Notes under the pieces: generated by a model | Told to the model about the DNA's origin: nothing | The model's input: the letters and a program-made list of their open reading frames with translations, nothing else | The model's database searches: none | Source: JBFMDN01 sp040753915 | GTDB taxonomy: Bacteria > Desulfobacterota > Desulfomonilia > Desulfomonilales > Desulfomonilaceae | NCBI GenBank assembly: GCA_040753915.1 | Contig: JBFMDN010000111.1 | Location: 1-9,780, forward strand | Reading direction: 5' to 3' | DNA: 9,780 bases | In this document: positions 5,659-9,780 of the stretch, piece by piece | Numbering within the stretch: the stretch's first letter is position 1 | How the letters are laid out: every line of letters begins with the position of its first letter | Position numbers and translations under genes: made by a program

Positions 5659-7182
5659 ATGTCCACGTCGCGGATCAGAGCCAACACCGTAGCCAACTAC
5701 GCAGGGACCTTCTGGGCCTCCCTGATGAGCCTGATCTTTGTCCCGCTCTACATCCATTTCATGGGTATAGAATCCTACGGTCTTGTCGGGATATTCGCAT
5801 CCCTGCAAGCGTTGTTCGGCATACTGGACTTGGGCCTGTCCGCTACCATGAATCGGGAGATGGCTCGACTGGCCGCGAGACCGGAATCCCGGCAAGACGC
5901 GCGGGATCTGGCACGCACTCTGGAGACTGTCTATTGGGCCGTGGCTGTCCTCCTCGGTGCAGCGACTCTGCTCCTGGCAGGGCCCGTCACGGATTATTGG
6001 GTGAAACCGGATCGTCTGCCCAGAGAGACCGTGCAACAGGCCCTCACGATCGTGGCGTTCGTGGTGGCGCTCCGATGGCCCGTATCCTTCTACACGGGCG
6101 GCCTGATGGGCCTCCAGAGACAAGTCCCGCTGAACGTGATCTTCTCCGTAACCTCAACACTTCGAGGCGCCGGAGCGGTCGGCGTGCTCTGGCTTGTCTC
6201 TCCAACGATTCAAGCCTTCTTCGTGTTCCAGATTTTCTGCAGCGCCATCGAGGTCGCGACGCTTACAATCTGCCTCTGGCGTTTCCTCCCTCCGTCCGAG
6301 AAGCGCCCCCGGTTCAGAGTGGAGCGCCTCAAAGAGGTCTGGCGGTTCTCCGCGGGCATGACCGGAATAACCGTGGTGGTCATCATCCTGCTGCAGACGG
6401 ACAAGGTGATCCTGAGCAAGATGCTTACCCTCGAGCAGTTCGGGTACTACACCCTGGCCTGGAACGTCGCGGCAGTCATGACCAGAGCGATAGCTCCCGT
6501 GTGCGCGGCCGTGTATCCCCGATTGACCGAGCTGGCCACACGCAATGACGAACCGGGATTCGCTGCCCTGTACCACAAGACGTCCCAGATCGTTGCTGTG
6601 CTCACCTTCCCCCTCGCTGCCACGATCGTGTTCTTCTCCCACGAGATCATATTCCTCTGGTCGCACAGCGAGCGCCTTGCCTCGAACACCGCTCCCATCG
6701 TGAGCATCCTCGCGGTGGGCACCTGCTTCAACATGATCATGCACACCCCGTACTACGCTCAGCTCGCGCACGGGTGGACCAGCCTCGCATTCTTCCAGAA
6801 CGTGGCTTCAGTTGTAGTCCTTGTCCCGCTCATGATTCTGCTCACGCTGCATTACGGGACGAGCGGAGCCGCTTTGGTCTGGGTCATTCTCAACGCGGGA
6901 TACCTCTCGATCGCAGTGAATGTCATGCACCAGAGAATCCTCAAGCACGAGAGGCTCACCTGGTACGTTCGGGACGTGGCGCTGCCCGCCATGGCCGTTC
7001 TTGCGATCGCCGTCCCTGCAGCCCTGTTCATGCCAACCCCGCTGTCAGTATCCGTTCACGTCGCGTATGTGCTTGTCATCGCAGGGCTCTGCTTCGCTGC
7101 TGCCGCTCTTGTGACGTCCCACACCCGTGACCTGCTTCTGGATCTGGCAAGAGGCGGGGTGAGGGGCTTTCGGGTGGTGTGA
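5659..7182 (+). CDS. Wzx-type polysaccharide flippase (MOP superfamily)
   Basis: A 507-aa multi-spanning inner-membrane protein, about 12-14 hydrophobic segments by eye, of the polysaccharide biosynthesis/oligosaccharide flippase family. It would move undecaprenyl-linked repeat units to the periplasm. Typical features are the N-terminal N-x-x-G...F-x-P-L-Y-I-x-x-M-G-x-E-x-Y-G-L pattern (about 13-42), D-L-G-L (57-60) followed by R66, and the mid-protein DKVILSKMLTLEQFGYYTLA stretch. The reading frame is open upstream to 5269, but that part lies over the preceding gene in another frame. The ATG at 5659, 5 bases after the preceding stop, gives a normal flippase N-terminus and is preferred. Translation is probably coupled to the upstream gene. 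Substrate specificity of such flippases cannot be read from sequence. Confidence 0.9.
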   Translation: MSTSRIRANTVANYAGTFWASLMSLIFVPLYIHFMGIESYGLVGIFASLQALFGILDLGLSATMNREMARLAARPESRQDARDLARTLETVYWAVAVLLGAATLLLAGPVTDYWVKPDRLPRETVQQALTIVAFVVALRWPVSFYTGGLMGLQRQVPLNVIFSVTSTLRGAGAVGVLWLVSPTIQAFFVFQIFCSAIEVATLTICLWRFLPPSEKRPRFRVERLKEVWRFSAGMTGITVVVIILLQTDKVILSKMLTLEQFGYYTLAWNVAAVMTRAIAPVCAAVYPRLTELATRNDEPGFAALYHKTSQIVAVLTFPLAATIVFFSHEIIFLWSHSERLASNTAPIVSILAVGTCFNMIMHTPYYAQLAHGWTSLAFFQNVASVVVLVPLMILLTLHYGTSGAALVWVILNAGYLSIAVNVMHQRILKHERLTWYVRDVALPAMAVLAIAVPAALFMPTPLSVSVHVAYVLVIAGLCFAAAALVTSHTRDLLLDLARGGVRGFRVV

Positions 7183-7410
7183 GGGGCAAACAAGGTGGGC
7201 TGCCGGAGACAAAGGAATGTGGCTCGAAGTGGGACGCCGGTGAATCTGAGACGGGCGACAGTGAGTTGGGGACAAACTCCTTCGGATGGTCTGCCAAGGA
7301 TCGATGCCCCCCGTGAGCCGGTGCGTTACGAAACGGACAACTATGACCCGAATCGATCTTGCGTTGTTAACAAAGCAGCAAAAACGTCCGCTGCTTTGTG
7401 TAAGACTGCC
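7183..7410. other. Intergenic segment with perfect 10-bp inverted repeat
   Basis: No convincing gene. The frame of the following methyltransferase stays open back to a GTG at 7195, but the residues encoded by 7195-7410 look non-protein-like (Arg/Pro/Thr-rich, no fold pattern). Near its right end ACAAAGCAGC (7370-7379) and GCTGCTTTGT (7390-7399) form a perfect 10-bp stem with a 10-base loop, 11 bases before the preferred ATG. No T-run follows, so it is not a standard terminator. A weaker 5-bp inverted repeat (GAGTT...AACTC) lies around 7263-7279. Confidence 0.5.
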
Positions 7411-8043
7411 ATGAGACCGTTCAAGCACGTTACACCCAAGTACATTCGCGATCGGATCAAGGTTTTTCTTTACGAAAGACGCTTTCCGGATCACCCGTGG
7501 CTAACAGCCGCGGCGAACTCAGTACTGGAATCATGGCTGAAGAGATCCGATGTAGGACTTGAATTTGGGGCAGGACGAAGCACACTTTGGTTCGGAAAAA
7601 GGGTCCACGCTCTGGTGAGCATAGAACATGATCGCGAATGGTGCGACCACGTCCTTCGTAACCTACAGAAAAGCGGAATGAAGAATGTTGACTGTAGACT
7701 AGTGCGGATGGACCGTGAAGAAGAGGAAGGCCTTGAATCCAATTATGTCAGGGAGCTGTCCTCCTTCAAGCCCGGAACGTTTGACTTCGTTCTCGTGGAC
7801 GGGGTCTATCGCGATGCCTGCGCTATTTCTTGTCTTAAGTACATTAAGCAGGGGGGCATCCTCATTCTCGACAACGCGAACTGGTACTTACCCAGCTATT
7901 CGTTTGCGCCCAATTCGAGATCCCATCAAGATGGCCCGGCTTCCCCCCTGTGGGGGCAGTTTCTTGAGTGCGTGAACCAGTGGCGTTGCATTTGGACGAC
8001 TTCGGGTGTCACCGATACAGCCATTTGGGTAAAAACTTCATGA
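7411..8043 (+). CDS. Class I SAM-dependent methyltransferase-like protein
   Basis: A 210-aa protein with a Rossmann-like methyltransferase fold: motif I L50-EFGAG-55 followed by RSTLWFGKRV, acidic loop I71-EHD-74 (ribose contact), D125-FVLVDG-131 and G148-GILILDNAN-157. The last resembles the D-N-x-D metal/substrate element of O-methyltransferases in the Methyltransf_24 group. There is no signal peptide, so it is probably cytoplasmic. The start is uncertain. ATG 7411 begins a plausible protein (MRPFKHVTPKY), though its Shine-Dalgarno is poor and a hairpin lies close upstream; GTG at 7195 or 7321 would add 72 or 30 residues that do not resemble the fold. Base composition is lower in G+C than the genes to the left. 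Acceptor unknown; within this cluster, a glycan or sugar precursor is likely. Confidence 0.75.
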   Translation: MRPFKHVTPKYIRDRIKVFLYERRFPDHPWLTAAANSVLESWLKRSDVGLEFGAGRSTLWFGKRVHALVSIEHDREWCDHVLRNLQKSGMKNVDCRLVRMDREEEEGLESNYVRELSSFKPGTFDFVLVDGVYRDACAISCLKYIKQGGILILDNANWYLPSYSFAPNSRSHQDGPASPLWGQFLECVNQWRCIWTTSGVTDTAIWVKTS

Positions 8044-8150
8044 GATGCGAATCAAGCTGGTATCTGGGACAAGTGCCGTCTCCCATTGCCAAGGGGCGAG
8101 TGCCCTGTTCGCTGCAAACCGTGGCATATTAAGGTTGGAGTGTGATCTAT

Positions 8151-8993
8151 ATGGAGCAGACCGCGCATTTGCCGGACGGTTATCCGCCCTTGATCCAATA
8201 TGATCGTCTACCCCATAACCCGATTCTCCAGGACATGATCAGGTTCAATTCGCAGTTTCTCTTAGACAACCGATCCGCTCTCGAGTATTACTCGAAACGG
8301 TGGGTGCCGGACCCCTTGCACAATTGGTCCCGGAGATGGGAGTATCCGTTTTGCTACGCGAAATTGCAGACTTTCTTGGCGGCAACAGACCGAAAGCATT
8401 ACGGAATCCTTGATGCCGGATCAGGCAACACTTTTTTCCCGTTCTTCGTGGCCAGTGCACATCGCAACATAGTGGTGGACTGTGTGGACATCGATCCCTC
8501 CGTTATCGACTTTGGGCGCAAGTTGCAGGCCCAAGGAAACTCAGCAGTCAATTATTGCCATGGCGATTTAAGGAGGTTAGATCATTCAGACAGATCCCTC
8601 GACGCAATTTATTCCATTTCCGTATTGGAGCACATTAGCTCGCGCCTGCAAATCGTTTCCGAATTCGCGCGGGTACTTAAGCCTGGAGGTCGTCTGGTGA
8701 TTACTTTAGATGTATCCTTGAATGGTACAGGGGAGATCCCAGTGACTGAAACATCAAGCCTGTTACGGTCACTGTCCACCGACTTTCTCCCAGATCAAGA
8801 CTATTCACTCGCCGTTCGCACAATCAGGGAAGGTGCTATCCTGACTTCCGACCATGCTCGGACCATTGACGCGACTCTCGTTCCTTGGGAAAGATGGGGA
8901 TTCTGGACTAGTGTACGCAATTTTTTTCGTAGCGGTCGCTTCCACGCTAACTTGGTGCTAACCGTTTTCTGTACTGCATGGACGAAACGCTGA
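8151..8993 (+). CDS. Class I SAM-dependent methyltransferase (Methyltransf_11/25-like)
   Basis: A 280-aa protein with the four standard motifs: I, L87-DAGSGN-93; post-I, V112-DID-115; II, D151-AIYSISVLEHI-162; III, L176-KPGGRLVITLD. Roughly 80 residues precede the fold and are rich in aromatic residues and proline (YYSKRWVPDPLHNW), perhaps a substrate-binding cap. GGAG (8137-8140) is 10 bases before ATG 8151. A GTG at 8142, with AAGG 7 bases ahead, would add three residues and cannot be excluded. It does not share sequence with the methyltransferase at 7411, so the two are not recent duplicates. The 107 bases between them show no terminator. It probably methylates a sugar, phosphate or glycan end in the cytoplasm; the substrate is unknown. 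Confidence 0.85.
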   Translation: MEQTAHLPDGYPPLIQYDRLPHNPILQDMIRFNSQFLLDNRSALEYYSKRWVPDPLHNWSRRWEYPFCYAKLQTFLAATDRKHYGILDAGSGNTFFPFFVASAHRNIVVDCVDIDPSVIDFGRKLQAQGNSAVNYCHGDLRRLDHSDRSLDAIYSISVLEHISSRLQIVSEFARVLKPGGRLVITLDVSLNGTGEIPVTETSSLLRSLSTDFLPDQDYSLAVRTIREGAILTSDHARTIDATLVPWERWGFWTSVRNFFRSGRFHANLVLTVFCTAWTKR

Positions 8994-9050
8994 GAATTCT
9001 CCCACACCTCAATCGGCCACCAGTTCTTTTTTTGGAGAGGTTTCGCTCCC

Positions 9051-9780
9051 ATGCCTCAGCGTAAGCTGGCCATTATTTATTACAATTTCTTAGACCGCCG
9101 CGGCACCGACTTAGTTATCGGAGGTGTCGAAACGTATCTGCTTAAGTTGACGGAACTCGCAAGGGAACTCGGATTTGCGCCCGTTGTTTTCCAGGTAGGT
9201 GATTTTCCATTTGAAGAGCGAGTTGCGAGGACGCGTGTCATAGGTGTCGTGCCTTCATCGCTTCCGCACAAGAGCACGAGGAAGGCCCTTTTTGACGCCG
9301 CGATCAGAGAGATTAACCTTGGGGAAGACCTCCTGATCTTTGGCGCAGATCACGCAAGTGTCAAAGCGCCGTATTCAACCTGCATATCTATCCAACACGG
9401 TATCAGTTGGGACCTTCCGGCTGATTTCTTTAACTTGCCTGCCGCCCGCTATCTGCCGGTGCCAAAATATTGGCAGAAACGATGGACGATTCACCGGGCT
9501 AAACAGTATTTTGAGAATTGCCCCAATCGCGTGTGTGTGGATTACAATTTTCTCAATTGGTACCGTACGCAAATCGCCGGAGAAATTCCTGGCAGGACGT
9601 GGGTGATTCCCAATTTTGCTGCAATGAGCGACTGCTTTGTGCCCACAATTCCTAGGCCCTGGGCAAAGCCTGTGAAGATCATTTTCGCAGGTCGTTTCGT
9701 CGAGCACCGCGGCACTCGGTTGATGGAGCAGGTGATCTCAGTACTGCTGGCCGGTTCGTACGATCTGCTTTTCACCCTAG
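9051..9780 (+). CDS. GT4-type glycosyltransferase, 5' part (runs off window)
   Basis: The reading frame is open from ATG 9051 to the last base (243 codons seen); the stop lies outside the window. The start has GGAGAGG (9034-9040) 10 bases upstream. The N-terminal GT-B domain shows LAIIYYNFL (6-14), then the glycine loop G24-G-V-E-T-Y-L-L-K-L, characteristic of GT4 enzymes, and later ISIQHGISWD and the linker TWVIPNFAAM. The second domain begins with VKIIFAGRFVEHRGTRLM, where R..EHRG takes the place of the usual R...KG motif. The EX7E donor-binding region would be beyond the window. It would transfer a nucleotide-activated sugar to the growing lipid-linked glycan at the cytoplasmic membrane face. 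Base composition matches the two methyltransferases before it. Confidence 0.88.
   Translation, partial: MPQRKLAIIYYNFLDRRGTDLVIGGVETYLLKLTELARELGFAPVVFQVGDFPFEERVARTRVIGVVPSSLPHKSTRKALFDAAIREINLGEDLLIFGADHASVKAPYSTCISIQHGISWDLPADFFNLPAARYLPVPKYWQKRWTIHRAKQYFENCPNRVCVDYNFLNWYRTQIAGEIPGRTWVIPNFAAMSDCFVPTIPRPWAKPVKIIFAGRFVEHRGTRLMEQVISVLLAGSYDLLFTL

Noticed and set aside
7195..7410. N-terminal extension of the methyltransferase from GTG 7195
   Set aside because: The added 72 residues do not look like folded protein and the Rossmann fold is complete from 7411, though the true start remains uncertain.

Overview
The window is part of a bacterial surface-polysaccharide (O-antigen or exopolysaccharide type) biosynthesis locus. 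All genes lie on the + strand. Clean bacterial gene structure, ATGA start/stop overlaps and Shine-Dalgarno-like sites point to a bacterium. The rather high G+C of the left part and the abundance of hairpin-forming dispersed repeats would suit a Desulfobacterota-, Nitrospirota- or Planctomycetota-like genome, but nothing here fixes the taxon. A run of exactly 100 N (4492-4591) shows that this is a scaffold, probably a draft or metagenome assembly, so the order across that gap is not proven by the bases.

Layout. 1-356: a gene-free leader built of three kinds of short dispersed repeat. 357-4132: a tight four-gene nucleotide-sugar module made of CDP-glucose 4,6-dehydratase (RfbG), a zinc-binding sugar C-methyltransferase, an RmlC-type cupin epimerase and an SDR-type reductase/epimerase. 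Two of the three junctions are 4-base ATGA overlaps. 4126-4873: an intergenic block consisting almost wholly of structured repeats (43-bp tandem units, a second copy of the ~132-bp repeat from position 1, the assembly gap, then 79-bp tandem units). 4886-7182: a CmcI/rhamnosyl-O-methyltransferase-like gene followed closely by a Wzx-type flippase. 7183-9780: a segment of lower G+C with two unrelated class I SAM-dependent methyltransferases and the 5' part of a GT4-type glycosyltransferase that runs off the window. This last CDS is open from 9051 to the last base.

How the genes work together. The first four enzymes can be read as a pathway from CDP-glucose to CDP-4-keto-6-deoxyglucose, then C-methylation (probably C3), C5 (or C3/C5) epimerisation and C4 reduction. 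This would give a CDP-linked branched 6-deoxyhexose. The logic is that of dTDP-mycarose-type pathways, but on the CDP carrier used for ascarylose and related dideoxy sugars. The glycosyltransferase would add sugars, the three other methyltransferases may decorate or cap the glycan, and the flippase would move the lipid-linked unit across the inner membrane. No cytidylyltransferase (RfbF), polymerase, ligase or initiating transferase is in the window.

The most unusual part is the repeat architecture. Direct copies of a ~132-bp cloverleaf-like repeat bracket the four-gene sugar module. The repeat block reaches into the last codons and stop of the fourth gene and ends only a few bases before the Shine-Dalgarno of the fifth.
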